Of a stretch of 64,000 nt of DNA, positions 25,601-40,700 are shown piece by piece (within the stretch, counting starts at the first letter, position 1; each line of letters begins with the position of its first letter). The translations under genes and the position numbers were made by a program. The stretch lies in NCBI RefSeq assembly GCF_035083965.1, contig NC_089731.1:1912001-1976000 (forward strand), read 5' to 3'. The stretch is from Branchiostoma lanceolatum (lineage: Eukaryota; Chordata; Leptocardii; Amphioxiformes; Branchiostomatidae). The notes under the pieces were generated by a model. It was not told the origin of the DNA. It did no database searches and saw only the letters and a program-made list of their open reading frames with translations.

Positions 25601-28600
25601 GGAACACAATTCAGGGAGGCATTAGCTAATCCCTGGTCTTGTACGATTTGTGTTGAATTGAATAACTTGACATTATTGCCTTTTAATTGCACATGAATAT
25701 TTGACCAACTAATTGTACACCAGTTATCTCTAGATAAGACAGTTAAAGGGTCAGGAAAGTTTCTCTAATTTTGGACCTTTGAGTTTTCTGTAAGGAACAT
25801 GGTCAAGAAAAACTCCAGGAGTTGATGCTGAATATCAGGACGGCGTAGCTAGCAGCCAATGTGATCCCCTACCCATATGTTTTCACTAGGTCTAACAGTA
25901 AATGTCATCCAGTGTCCTTATCTGTCCCCCCAGGTGTAATAGTAAATCAGTGATCTCCTAGCAATACCTGTCCCTCCCTGGTATAACAATTGATATGCTC
26001 TACTCCCTTTATCTGTCCCCAGGGGTAACAGTAAATGATCCTCTGCCAATATCTGCCCCCCCCTTCCCCCAGGTGTAACAGTAAATATGATCCCCCCTCC
26101 TTATCCATCCCCAAGGTGTAACAGGCAATGTCATACCCTGCACAAATTTGTCCCTCAAGTGTAGCAGCTAATGTTATCTCCTACCCTGATCTGCCCCCCC
26201 CCCCCCCTAGGTGTAACAGTGAATATGATCCCCCCTCTTTTTTCCGTCCCCTAGGTGTGGCAGCTTGGTTCCTCTGCCCCCAACTTCACCCTGGAAGGGC
26301 ATGAGAAGGGAGTGAACTGCATCGACTACTACCACGGCGGGGACAAGCCTTATCTGGTGTCGGGCGCTGACGACAGACTTGTCAAGATATGGGACTACCA
26401 GGTCAGTGTTTTTCACTCAAAGTTGTCATAAATGTAGAAAGTATAGATAAATGCTGTTAATTTTGTAAGCCCTGATTTTTTGTACATGTACCTACAGAGT
26501 TGTTTTTTTAACTTGTGTGTTTTTGTGTTGTTAGGCCTTGTTAGTGGACCATATGAGTCTCCATTTTTCAGTTATCTACAATGGCACCTGTCCTACATCT
26601 CCATGAAATTTTATCTGTAGTTTTCATGTTATTCTTCTCCCGTCACACAGACTCATTACGTTACATAAAGTAAGAGAAACAATTCAGTTTTGACTTTACA
26701 CCCCTAAGGTGTCCTGTTGATTAGGACTAAAGCTTTTAGATTTTTTTAATGGCAGAAAATAGATAAAAAAATTAAGAATTCATAAGTGAAGACTTTTTAG
26801 TTCAGTACATTGCAAGCAAGTAAAGCACAATTTTCCATGCAATTTCCTCCCCCCAGAACAAGACGTGCGTACAGACTCTGGAGGGTCACGCCCAGAACAT
26901 CTCATCCGTCAGCTTCCACCCCGACCTGCCCATTATTATCACAGGGTCCGAGGACGGTCAGTTTATTTTGTTTATCTGTAGCCTAATGGTTGCAGTATAA
27001 GGGTGTGAAATACCGTTCTAGATTGCAGGTTAAAATATGAACAACTTGCTGGATCGTTACTGTTAGACTCTGTTGATTACTTAACTTAATTATTGATTAA
27101 TAAGTTGTTTATTATTGATCATAATTCAGCCAATTCTAAGCAAGTTAAAGATTGTGTTGATAAGATAAGTGAATATCCTCCTGGTGTATAGGTTCCCATC
27201 CCCATTTCTATAGCACTTGGGCCACACAGGCCACTACAATAGGGGGCTACTCCGCTGTTAAAAGGTTGTGTTGTAAGATAGGAAGAATGCCTTAGGTATT
27301 TGCAGTTTTTCAAAATTGCAAATACGAGTATCATTTCTGACAACTTGCAGTATTACAGGTAACAGAAAATAAGTTTTTTAAGACTTGAATATTATTAAAG
27401 GAGACTTATGTTTTTTGTGTAGAACCCACCGGGTGCGTATCTGGTACAGTGATATTTTATTATATACATGACAATCCTAGTCTCCACAATGTACTAATGA
27501 TTATGTACACAATAGCTACATACTAAAGTTGTCATGTACTTCTTCATGACAGGAACTGTGCGTATCTGGCATGCGAGCACGTACCGCCTGGAGAGCACAC
27601 TGAACTACGGACTGGAGCGGGTCTGGGCGATCGCCAACATGCGCGGAACCAACAACGTCGCACTGGGGTACGACGAAGGCAGCATTCTCATCAAGGTTTG
27701 TAACAACCTGTGTCTTTTGTATCAAATCAAAATCACATTTGTTTTTGCTTTTGTTTTTAGAGAAAACACAGTGTTTGGCATCAGATCAACTTTTTAATGC
27801 AGAAAAAGGCACTTACTAGACAGCATGAACAGTGATGCATATTTGTGCATTACTTGGTAATGAATACTTTCTTTTGTGCATTTGGATGAGATCAGCATTT
27901 TAGCAAACTTCATGGCGAAGCTAAGGCCATTAAGCCACTTAAGCATTTCCAGCCCAACTACATTGCTTTAAAAGTTTTGCTAATATTTTGCTAGTATATG
28001 GAAATCATGCTTTTATCAAGAATTCCTGAACTATTTGTTTTCCTCTCCCAGCTGGGTCGTGAGGAGCCTGCGATGTCCATGGACGCCAACGGGAAAATCA
28101 TCTGGGCCAAACACTCCGAGGTGCAGCAAGCCAACCTCAAGGCCATCGGGGGTAGGGAGAGCTTCTTGTTTAAGTTGAATGTTTGTTTCTTTGTAGTGTT
28201 AGATTTCTACTTGAAACAGTTACTAAAGCTCTAGAGGAAATCATGCAAATTTCTTCCAACACAAATGATTGACTCAGCAATTTTCAACCATTTCTCTGGC
28301 CTTCCACATGCATGTCAGAATAAGGACCACCAGGCTGTTCCATGGCCCCTTCATGGTTGTCCCTAAGATAATATTCCCTTGGCCCTAACATTAAAAATCA
28401 ACTTCCGAAAATAATTTCATCAGGTTGGTAAAAGAAACTCCAAATATCCTATTAAGAATCAAGTATACAGTTAACGCCTTTCTACAGTGACCATTTAAAT
28501 TTTTTCTTCAGGTGGTCACTACCGAAAGGTTTGACTGTACTTAGAATGTTAGATGGATTAGCGTCGTCAGTCTCAGCATCCTCTGGTTAGATTATTATGG

Positions 28601-28737
28601 AGTTACTCAGCCTCTAAATGTTTCTGTTGCAGATACTGAGATCAAGGACGGAGAGCGGCTGCCACTAGCCATCAAGGACATGGGAAGCTGTGAAGTGTAT
28701 CCACAAACTATACAACACAACCCTAATGGCAGGTGGG

Positions 28738-28795
<58 letters not shown>

Positions 28796-31700
28796 AGTTA
28801 ATCACACATAAAAACAGCAAAACACAAAGAAAGAAATCCTTCTCTCTTTATCTACTGAAAGTCCTCACCATAGATACCTCTACTTCAGAGGGCATAATGT
28901 AGTACATGAAGCTACAAACATTAATCTTTCTCTTGATAGCTTTAAAGGTAAATGTTTGTTGTTATTGATATTATTGTTTGTGTTTGCAGGTTTGTTGTTG
29001 TTTGTGGTGACGGAGAGTACATCATCTACACAGCCATGGCCCTGAGGAACAAAAGCTTCGGTTCTGCACAGGAGTTTGTCTGGGCTCAAGACTCAAATGA
29101 GTAAGACTGCTGTTATAAAGTCAGCTTCAAGTTCTCCTCCCAGTGTTCTGTTTTCTTTCTTAAGTATGGTTAACTTTTAGGACTAGTATACATTTTGCTT
29201 ATGACATGTACTGTTTTTTGCAGATATGCTGTTCGGGAGAACTCCACCTCTGTTAAACTCTTCAAAAACTTTAAGGAAAAGAAGTCCTTCAAGCCTGACT
29301 TTGGAGCAGAGGGTAAGGTTGAAGAAGATTTAAGTGTGTCAACTTTAAGATGTCTCAAAGTTTTTTTAAGGAGACTCATGTCATTCTTAGACACCAACAT
29401 CTCTTGGCAACTTAGTAGATTTCTTTAAATTTTGTCAAAGACGTGGACTTTATTTTCATCTCATTGAACTTACATGTACCATGATGTAGTCCCCATTGTA
29501 CCACTGAAAATGATGCAAGTTTCTTGCCATGAGCTGGACTTCAGTACTTCTGCTTGATACTAACAACCTGTTATCTTATTACATATAATAGTAGTTGATT
29601 AACCCTGCCATTTTATGTATTGTGTCCCAGGTATATTTGGGGGATTCCTGTTGGGGGTGAAGTCTGCTAACAGACTGTTTTGTTACTGCTGTAGTTAGTT
29701 AACTCTGCAGTGTTATTTATTTTGCAGGTATATTTGGGGGATTCCTGCTGGGGGTGAAGTCTGCTAACGGACTGGCCTTCTACGACTGGGAAAACACCGA
29801 CCTGGTCCGCAGGATCGAAATTACTCCCAGACATGTGAGGAACAAGTTACACTACAGTATTGAGTTTATAAACTCCCTTAATGATACCAACATAGGTCTT
29901 ATAGAAGTTCCTAAATTGGAAAGAACAATTCCAAACATTTGTTATTTGGTGCAAACATTGACATGCTGATTCTCAAAGCGGTACGATCCCCCGTAGTTAC
30001 CACTGGCTCCCTTTTTGCTTGCTTACCCTCGACACAAGACATGTAAACTTTGATTGACAGGAGAGGCAAGCAAACAATCTACACAAAAAGCACACTGTTG
30101 GAACTGAAACATTATCTTTACATCATGTCAGAGTCATTCATGACTTGCTGATAAAGTCTGACAGCTTGGCTGAAAATGTCCACTTGTCTTGCACTTTGAA
30201 AACATGTTTCAAATGTTTAGATGGCAATTTTTCTCCCCTCAGATCTTCTGGTCGGAGAATGGCGAGCTGGTGTGCATCACGACAGACGAGTCGTTCTTCA
30301 TCCTGAGTTACTCAGCAGAGAGAGTCTCCAACGCCATGGCAACCAACGAGGGCGTCACAGAGGACGGCGTGGAGGACGCTTTTGACGTGAGTCTATTTGC
30401 TTCATTAGTGTTTTAACTTTTATTTATTTATTTATTTATTCATCTTTAGGGTAGTCCCTTCAGTTAGTTCAATACCTGATTTCCAAGGGAGCCCTTGAAA
30501 TTACAAATAATAAATAATAAATAACTTTTGATGCTAAGAAGCTCTTGGATACTTGTGTTTTCTACTATCATAGCTTGAAAGTTCATCTGTGTTGGTAGAA
30601 GTCATTCTGAAGCAAGTTTTAACTGTAATTGCCAACACGAATGTTTCTACTATGTTTGTTGGTTTGTGATTGTCCTGCATTTGTGGCAATATCAATTATA
30701 TTACATTGTACGTTTTCAAAAATGTTGTATCTGAATCCAGAAATTCTGCAAAATACTCTTAGCTGCTTCAATGTAATGACATTCACAACATCTATAGTCT
30801 TTATTCTATAAATGATACCCGCAATTCAATATGAGATGTTGTACATGTGAGTACATGTGGTACATGTGAGTATCTAGATATTGATACGGAGCACTGGGAG
30901 GACCTTGCAAGTGACCGTTCCAGGTGGAGATGCACACTGTCCAGACAGCTCAAATCAGGAGAAGCCAGACTGATGCACAGTCCAGAAGAAAAGCGGATCC
31001 GCAGAAAAGAGCTTTGCAACAGAGTCAGCTTACAGATGTGATTCATGTGGCGGAGACTGCCATTCTCGTATAGGGCTGTTTAGCCATAGTCGATGCTGTA
31101 GGGCTGTTGTGAATTAGGATTTTACCATGGTCAGTACTGACCGACGGAGGCCATATATATACACTTACAGTTTGCTAAAACCAGCCCAGGGGCGCACCCG
31201 GGGGAGCCACGACCTCAAGTTTTACAGCATCCACGCAAGAACTGACACACATAAACACTCTTTCTTTCTTTCCCCGTACCATCCCACAGTGGAATACCCT
31301 GCCTGGCACGGTTGCGACGGCTCCCACCGTTGAGTCGTTCTGTGCCAGGCTGGAGGCCTGCCTGCCTTAGCCCGGGACCTCAACTCCCCTACTACTTTGC
31401 CCCTGAAGGGGTTATTTGGAGGCAACCCCTATGTAGATGTAGATATATACATGTGAGTAACTGTGTTGTTTGTGCGTCTGCAGGTGATTAATGAGATCCA
31501 GGAGGTTGTGCGGACGGGCCTCTGGGTCGGAGACTGTTTCATCTACACCAACTCTGTCAACAGACTCAACTACTACGTGGGAGGGGAGATCGTCACCATC
31601 TCGCACTTAGACAGGTATGGGTAACACGTAGTGCTGCGTACCTTAACATAACATCAGGTACAGGTACCGGTACAGAGGTTTAGGTACAGGTCCAGACCTG

Positions 31701-34700
31701 TATCTGTACCTGAACAATTTGAAAAATTAACATATGTTCTTCTGAACTTCTTCAATAATTTCAGTATATTTATTCAAAGAAAACAACGAGGTTTCCTACC
31801 GCCAAACTCCCTTGGCCTTGCTGTCAAAACTCCCGGCCTGCCTGAATGATCTATAATTGCATATTAGTTACGTTGTTCCAAGGTATCACTTTGGTCGCGT
31901 TTTGTGTTGTATGAGGCCATGAGGTCAGGAGATCAGTCACAAAATAAGCACATACTTGGTGTAAATTGATATCAGTACAGTACCGGTACTTCATGATCCG
32001 GTATTTTGGACCTGTACCTAATCAGTTTTGCTATAGATTAACTCTGTGCTGTTCCTTTCCTAGGAACAATTATTCCAGTGTGCACTTAAACAATCTTGAG
32101 ATGTCTGAGCAGGAATTGAACTTACTTGTTCCTTGCAACTATCTGTGTTTTGCTGTACCAGATAGCTGTTAAACTCTTTCATATTCTCTATCTACAAAAC
32201 ACTGCTGTGTTACAACCAGCTGGGATTGCTGTACTGAAGAACAAATAGCTGTTCAAAGTTTTTTTGCTGTACCCTGGATTGCTGTTAAACTGTTTGCTGT
32301 TCCCCCTCTAGGACGATGTACTTGCTTGGCTACATTCCCAAGGACAACCGGTTGTACCTGGGGGATAAGAAGCTGTCCGTGGTCAGCTACTCGCTGCTGC
32401 TTTGCACATTGTGCTGTAGATTAACTCCCGTGCTATTCCTTTCCTAGGACGATGTACCTTCTCGGCTACATTCCCAAGGACAACCGGCTGTACCTGGGGG
32501 ACAGGGAGCTGTCCGTGGTCAGCTACTCGCTGCTGCTGTGCACATTGTGCTGTACATTAACTCTGTGCTATTCCTTTCCTAGGACGATGTACATACTTGG
32601 CCTCATTCCCAAGGACAACCGGCTGTACCTGGGGGACAAGGAGCTGTCTTTGGCAGCTCTTCACTGCTGCTGTCTATATTTTACCATAATTAATTAAATT
32701 TGCGCTGTTCCCTCTTTAGGACAATGTACCTGCTCGGCTACATTCCCAAGGACAACCGGCTGTACCTGGGGGACAAGGAGCTGTCTTTGGCAGCTCTTCA
32801 CTGCTGCTGTTTATATTTTACCATAACTACCGTAATTAAATCTGCGCTGTTCCCTCTTTAGGACGATGTACCTGCTCGGCTACATTCCCAAGGATAACCG
32901 GCTGTACCTAGGGGACAAGGAGCTGTCCGTGGTCAGCTACTCCCTGCTGCTGTCCGTGCTGGAGTACCAGACAGCCGTGATGAGGCGAGACTTCGACACA
33001 GCCGACAAGGTGCTGCCCACCATCCCCAAGGAGCAGCGCACACGCGTCGCACACTTCTTAGAGAAACAGGTCAGTAACCATTCGAGCAATCACTGTTTTT
33101 GTTTACATCTGGGGTATTCAACGACTAACAGGTGGGCAAAAGGGCATCAGCATTTAAGATTACTAATTAGTATTTAAATTAGCAGATCGAATAGATAATT
33201 AACGTGTAACTTAATCTTTTGCTGAACATCTACTTTTTGACTACTGTTGCGTCACCGTGACGCCATCAATCTCTTGTATTGGAGACAGAACTTCAGACAA
33301 CCATCTCTTTGCATTTGTTTATCAACCAATAAGGTTAAAAGCTAAAGCCTTTTTGAGTCTGTAGGGTCAGTGGGTTGTTCTCCACTAAGTCTAAGGCACG
33401 GTATTTGAAGGCGTAGCCTATCCCTCCCCCACTGCCTTTTACTTCCCCAACCAAAGTCAAGTACTCATTTACACCTGGGTTGAGTAAGGAAAGTTATGTA
33501 GAGTGCCTTTTCCAAAGACACAAGGTCTCCCTAGGAATTCCAGGAATCGTGTTTGTTATCCTAACCATTGGTACTTTTCCTGCACAGGGGTTCAAGCCCC
33601 AGGCCTTGGTGGTGACCTGTGACCCGGAGCACAAATTTGAGCTGGCTCTGCAGCTAGGAGAGCTCAACACAGCGTACGAACTGGCACAGGAGGCTCAGGT
33701 AATAAATGAGAAGGCTTGTTCATGACAGAGCACATTTGTACATGGTCGCTACAAATGCTGAGAGAAGTACGGGCCATGCACTGGCCCAGGCACTTAGGCA
33801 GGTAGGCACTATAAATGTAATCAAGGAGGTTATGTAGCCTCTATATAACCTCCTTGATGTAATGGAAGTAAAGTCCTTTTTTCTTTTCATCAGAAAAGGT
33901 TGTCTTTCTCTTGTCATGTTTTCTTTTTTCAAGAGGATTGAAATAGGGCAAGTAACTGATCTGCTAAGATCATGATTGGAATTCATATTTCTTCCCAATA
34001 TGCCCATGGCATTTTTGCTCAATTCAGGGAATGGACGCACATGTACATGTAGGTTTTAAGAAATTGAATTCTGAGCAGAAGTGGAAGCAGCTAGTGGAGC
34101 TGGCCACCTTATAAGGGGGCACCCCCTAGTTTATTTTGGGTCTCAATTCGAGTTTGCACACCCCGAAGTCTAGCGACCGTCTCTTCCAGGAAATACTTCT
34201 GAGCCAAAACAACTGTGAATAGGAATGAAGGATATCTCTCTAGCTACAAGAAAACACGAGTTTCGGTTTCTTCAACCTTTGTAATTTTAGTAAATATAAG
34301 AGGGAAAAAGTATTTTTCCGTCAAAAATGAGGCGCAAAATTTGGCATTTTCCCGTGGAACTAAACACATCACAAAATTTTTTGACACGAAAATGACTGTT
34401 AGTGTCAGAAAGAGAAAACTCCAAGGTATAATCAAGCCCATTATAAAAAAAATCCTACCACTGCGATTTTCACAATAACACGACGCGCGAGGTAATGCAT
34501 CACGGCCAAAAGAACGCAACAAAGGTCAATCGGGGTCAAACGGGCAGTTTACCTTCAACTCGTATGAATATCCGGAAGTAAGGCTCGGATCGAAACGCAA
34601 TTTCCACCCAAAACACACCAATTCATATGCTTTTCAGCCATGTTAGTATTTAATGTCAGTTCGAAGCACATTTTGAGAAATGTGAACTCAAACCCAGACC

Positions 34701-37700
34701 CTCGAAACCCTTTCGTCCCTTCTTTGTCGCGGACTACCATGGACCACTGTCGCGGAAGAACTGGTGCGTGCACCGATAAGTGCCATGCTATAGTGACCAC
34801 ATGTCCTAAAATTGCTGAATATGTCTCAAACTACATTATTTGTTCCTCCCAGCATGAACAGAAGTGGAAGCAGCTGGCAGAGCTGGCCACCTCCAAGTGC
34901 CAGTTCTCTCTGGCTCAGGAGTGTCTTCACCACGCGCAGGATTTTGGCGGGCTGTTGCTCCTAGCAACGTCATCCGGCAACGCTGGCATGGTCGACAAGC
35001 TGGCGAAGAGCGCTGAGACCGCGGGAAAGAACAACGTAGCCTTCATGTCATACCTGCTGCAGGGAAAGTAAGGGTGGTTTATACACAAATATGAATGATG
35101 ACATCAACCGAGTGTGCACTTCATGTATATCGTGCCATGTAATGGTGATTTCATAGATGACATCCTCTGGACACTGCAAATTTGATTCGTCGTTGAAAAA
35201 AAAGCTTACTATTACAAGGTAGCAGTTACTCAAGGGAAGAAAATAGAGACATTTTTACATCAACAGATCTAGAGATTCATTATACAAACACTGTTACAAC
35301 TTCATGATGTCATCAATTCCTTGTTTCCCCAGACTTGAAGACTGCCTGGAGCTTCTAATTAAGACAGACCGTCTACCCGAGGCAGCTTTCCTCGCTCGCA
35401 CCTACCTGCCTAGTCAGGTCTCAAGGTAATGTCTGTTTGTTGTTTTTATTTTTTGTATGATTTATTATGACTACCAGACTTCACTCTTGTAAGATTAATT
35501 TTTCAAAACTTTCCTGTTATTTTTTAAGCTTCCATGTTAAGATGATTATCTCTGTCAAAAGAGACAATATAGGACCTGGCCAGACTCTGAAACGACCAAA
35601 TTTGGTCAAGATTTTTTAGTAGTGTTCTGAAAATTCTTTATCCTCCCCTCCCCCACTCTAGGCCTTAGTTGTTTAGCAAGGCAGGCCTAGCCAATACCAA
35701 CCCAAAAGCAACACACTCCTTAGCAGACCCCACACAGTTAGCGTTGTTGTAGTGACCAGTGCAAATAATCTTCCTGTATATTTTTTAATGATTTTAAAAC
35801 TCTGTTACCACAGAGTTTTACAGTTTTGGAAGAAGGGCCTAGCAAAGATCAACCCCAAGTAGCAAACCCACACAGTTCAAATCATCTGCCTGTTCTTTTT
35901 TTGTAATGATTTTAAATTTCTGTATCCACAGAGTTGTACAGTTGTGGAAGGAAGGCCTGGCCAAGACCAACCCCAAGGCAGCCGACTCGCTAGCGGACCC
36001 CACTCAGTACGAGAACCTGTTCCCTGGTCTGAGGGAGGCGTTCGACACGGAGGTGTACGTCAAGGCACGGAGACAAGAACTCAAACCTGCCGCAGCTTAC
36101 CCTACCATTCCTGTAAGTTATACTGTATAGTCAAACCTGTACTAGTACCCATCTATGAACCAGCTAGCTACTTTTGGGGGTCCCTCTGATAATTTTTTCC
36201 ATTGACACAAACATTGAAAACTCTTGTCTATAGTGGCCTGGGTTTATGTTAATTTTGTTTTCCTTCTCATGGAAAACTCTCTCTCTCTCTCTCTCTTTTG
36301 TTTTACTTCCGCAAGGGAAAAAATAGCCTTTTATGCCTTTATTTAAACCAATAGCTGACATGACTTGCATGTTTTCTTCCAGATGAACTTTGAGAGAAAT
36401 CTATCAGAAGAAGTCCAGCAGGCCAAGGAGTCCGGAACGTTTGGACAGACAGTGAGTTCTTATTTTGTGAAGTTAAGCATATAGGTTCAGTCGGGCAGAA
36501 TTTGTTACAAACAGGATCTCAACAGCTGTAGATTCCACAGATTGTACACCTTTTCAATCCTGTACGACTCTTGTCTTATGTTTTTGTGTATTTGGATACC
36601 TCTAGCCCCTTACTTCTCAGCACTAGGAACTGTTCTCTCTGATGAACTTTTTTGTGCCTATCAGTTCACCTCTGAGTCAGTGATATCAGTAGAGGTTCAG
36701 ATTCAGGCTGTCTGAAGTGTGCTGATTACCTACAAATTTCACAGATTTGTAGTTCCTAATGATTTTGATTTTTCTGGAGACTTTCCACGAGGACAGTTTT
36801 GTCCCAAAGCCGCCCACACCGGAAGTCCAGCCCCAAATGACCTTGGCTGGAGGTGACCTTGACCTTGACCCCTTCCTGGAGCCCCCCGCCCCCAGCAGCG
36901 ATGACCTCTCCTGGGATCATTACGAGGAAGAGGTTGATCGATCAGAATTTAAAATTGTGTTCAATTTTGCCCCATCTGCTGCATCTAACCGTCATGTGTC
37001 CCCCATTTCTCAAGTAGACTGGTCCGAGTAATGCAGCTTTCTAATGGCATGACCAATGGATTAAACCATTAATAGGGGGTGCTACATCTCCCTCCATGCA
37101 TAAGCTATGAAGGTCTACAATAAACTGTCTGTTCAACCATAACCAACATTATCCATGCAGATGACAAACATGCAACAACATGATTATTCTAACATACAAA
37201 GCAACAGCATTTTCTCCATGTGTGCTGGCTACCTCGAATGTTGACAGGAAGCTTTTAACAAACAGAAAAGGAGATCGAGTCAGGACCACATGAGATGTTT
37301 GTAGGAAAAATGCATCCTCCAAATGCTCAAGCTTTAATACACTCAATATTATGTACTGTCCTTCCCTACATGTATGAAAGCTACACAGCATGAAGTCTAA
37401 GAGGCCCCCCTCCCCCATAATTGCTTTATAAGCATGATGATGACTACCAATGTCCAAACAGTTTGAAACTCAGTTGTGCTGCAACTTCCATGCGATTACA
37501 GCATGCAGGACTGCAAGTTTTGCTGCATGTTTTAAAGTCCATTGTGTTCCTTGTGTCCGATAGTTTTCATGTACCACATTCTGTTTTCTGTTCGTATACG
37601 TCCACCCCACCCTGTGTCTAACCTCAATTGAATTTTTCTTGCTTTCCATTATTTCGGAATGTGATTCTTCTTTGTATTTTTTTTTGCTTTGGTCATGAAT

Positions 37701-40700
37701 TTTCCCCTTTCATTTCTCAACATTTTCTTTAATTTTCTGTTCGTATTTTGACCCATTTTTTTGTCCCGATGTTGTACAAAGCTGATCGAAGATGCCGCGG
37801 GATCGGCCGATATCGAACAGACCACAGAAAAAGAGCCCGAACCAGAAATCCCACAGCAGCAAACTGAGGTCGCTGCCCCCGAGGTCAGTGCCCCCGAAGT
37901 CGTTACCCCCGAGGTCGTTGACCCCAAACCGCCGACCTCCGCCCCACAGGTAGAAGAAGACTTACCTTGGGACGATGATGATGATGATGACGGTTTCGTC
38001 TTAGAGGTTTTTACCTTTTGTGACCTTCACTAATGCTGGGAGTGCCGGGCAGTAGAAAAACTTAGTGTTAGCAAACTTGTGTAGACTTTCTGGTGAAACT
38101 TACTGAAAGGAAATAGCTGATGTATGATCAACTCTGTTGAAATGAAGGCTTTGACTTGACTTGAAATTTTTCAAGAAAAATCTAGATCAAAACAGTTTGA
38201 TATCAGGTATGCAAAGTTTGTTGCAAAATGTTGAAGAAAAGTTCACCTCTTAGATCATTTTGTTCGGTCAAGGACAGCTGTTTCTTGTAGTTGTACTTTT
38301 TGCCCAAACTAATTTCTTGCGGTGAAATCCCAACAATGTATGAGAGTAGTGTAGCACAATCAATAGATATGTAAATCCCTCAATAGATATGTAAATCCCT
38401 TCCCTTACCCCCTCTCCCCTTACCCCAGCAGGTGAACAGTGGCAGGTGTAATCTACCTTATGGCTTAACTCTTACATGAGCAGGTTTTTGGCAAGGGTTG
38501 CACGGCGTACTATGGTGCATTAGTGCTGGGTATGAGGTTATGCATGGCGTGAAAGTATCCAGTTTCACAAGTCTCTACCAGGATAAACCAGGCAAAGTAG
38601 GGTACATCAAAATTATCAAACAGGACTTACTGGGTAAGTTCTTTTAGCTCGGAGGCAGTCCTACCCTTTTTGGGTTGACTTCTACAAACAAAGTTTTCGG
38701 CTTGACATGGAAGTCTGGTAGAGATGAGAGATCCACCATCTTTATGGGAGCAGCGGAAAACCAACTAGGCACCCAGGTTTTGGGATTAGGGCTACAGTTT
38801 CCATTCACACGATAATCGCCACATGATGTGTAACGATTTATTTCCTTGTTGCAGCCTGCCAGTGGAGATGCACCCCCTGCAGAAGCAGCGCCCCCTACGC
38901 AGCAGGATTCAAAGGTAGGTACTGCACCTGAAACAGACCTGTAATGTGTGTGGTCACTGTCACATGTGCGCCAGTGTTTCTGTAGTGTCTTGTTTGCCTG
39001 AAGAAGTACATTCTTTCACAAACTCATGACATTGCCTAAACCATCTGCATGGATTGTTAACTTTGTAGCGCTTTAGAGAGTTGATATTTCCAACTGCAAG
39101 GAACAATTTGTATTTCACCTGTGTTAAAGGCACAATAATAGCAACATGTGATTTGATTTCTTCACATTTTACATTGAAGTATTGTGAAACACGTTTCTTT
39201 TCCTCAAAACTTTACTATCATGGTACTTCTTTGCATACTAAACATGATATATCAAAATCTACCCTTCTGCACTTCTTTGCATTTTACTTCTCAATTTTTG
39301 AGGTACATATCTCAAGCATGGAGCCAAGTGTTCATGTCAGCATCAAACCAGTTTCACTGTTACTTACACAGAAACAATGATACACTGTACCCCCAACCAC
39401 GTATTACCCCTCTCCCACTGACTCACCGATGCATACATACACCCTCGGTGATGTAAGGGTTACAATCATGTCCCTTCCTGTTAATTCCCCATTTCACTGC
39501 AATCTTCCCATGTTTGCACATCTGTCATTTTAACCCCTTTAACTGTTTCTACTTGGCAGATCCAATGTGATTTTTAACCCTGTTTCTCCTAACTGCTGAG
39601 CAAAGGTGCACCCTCTAACATCTAACACCCTCCTACCTCATCACAAAACCTGACCGACATTCTGTTAAATATGTAGAGAATTTCATGATTTATAGTTAAC
39701 TTTTTTCACTTGGCAATTCTAATGTGATTTTTAACGTTGTTTCTCTTAAATGCTGAGCAAAGGTGCATTTCATCTAACACCCTCCCACCCTTCCCAACTC
39801 CCCATCACTAAACCAGATGAATATGTAGAAAATTCCCTGTTATTAAAGCCTGTTGTTTATTCACACACTAATCCATGTTTATTTTAACCCCATTTCTCAT
39901 AATTGTTGACCCATAAAAGGTGCATTTCATCTGCCCCCCTCCCCTTTGTTACAAAGCTTGGCAAACATTTATTATCAAGTGTTTGTAGGAATCCATGATT
40001 CATAGTTGCTTCCTGTTACCCAACTCTTACAGGGGTCGGCCCCCACTAACCCTAGCCGGAAAGACTCACTGGTTAGTATGTACTCAAGTTTTCAAACAAC
40101 GTCTTGGGACATTCTCCTTACACTAAGACGTTGGCGGTCGCTGGAGTAAGGAAAATACCAAGACTGTTGTTTGAAAACTTGTGTTTGTAAGATGAAAGTT
40201 TTGTCTGTTTTCCAAACGCCCCTCCCACATTGTTAATCTGTGATGTGTTACTACTGACATTTTGATGTTCATAGTAGTTTTTCCTGTCGACGTTTGTGAA
40301 AATTTTAGGAAATCTTTGCACTATAACTAGTAATAGTATAAGAAAATTGACAACAAATGCACACATTTAATTCTCATGCACTAGGGATGGAAAATTACAT
40401 CTGCTTCTGGCTTTCTTAAACACAGTGCAAAATGCTCATCCCTGAAATACATGAGTCTTGAGTTTTACATTGAGTTGTATGTTGGATAAGAATATTATGG
40501 AACAATTCAACAGTTTTAACATCCACCCACTCATAAAACCATATGAAAAATTCACAAAAAGTGACCACCTGCTCTTTTCATTTTGATTTGCCGTTTTCTT
40601 GTTCTTATTTAAGTTTGCATGTCCATATCTATACCATTTTCAGCTTTAATTTAGTTAGCAGAATCTTAGTATGATTTTTGCTTTGTTTCATTTTGACATG

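Noticed and set aside
34215-34522. Open frames of about 90 residues on both strands
   Set aside because: Overlapping on both strands, without family similarity or splice context; regarded as chance within an unexplained insertion.
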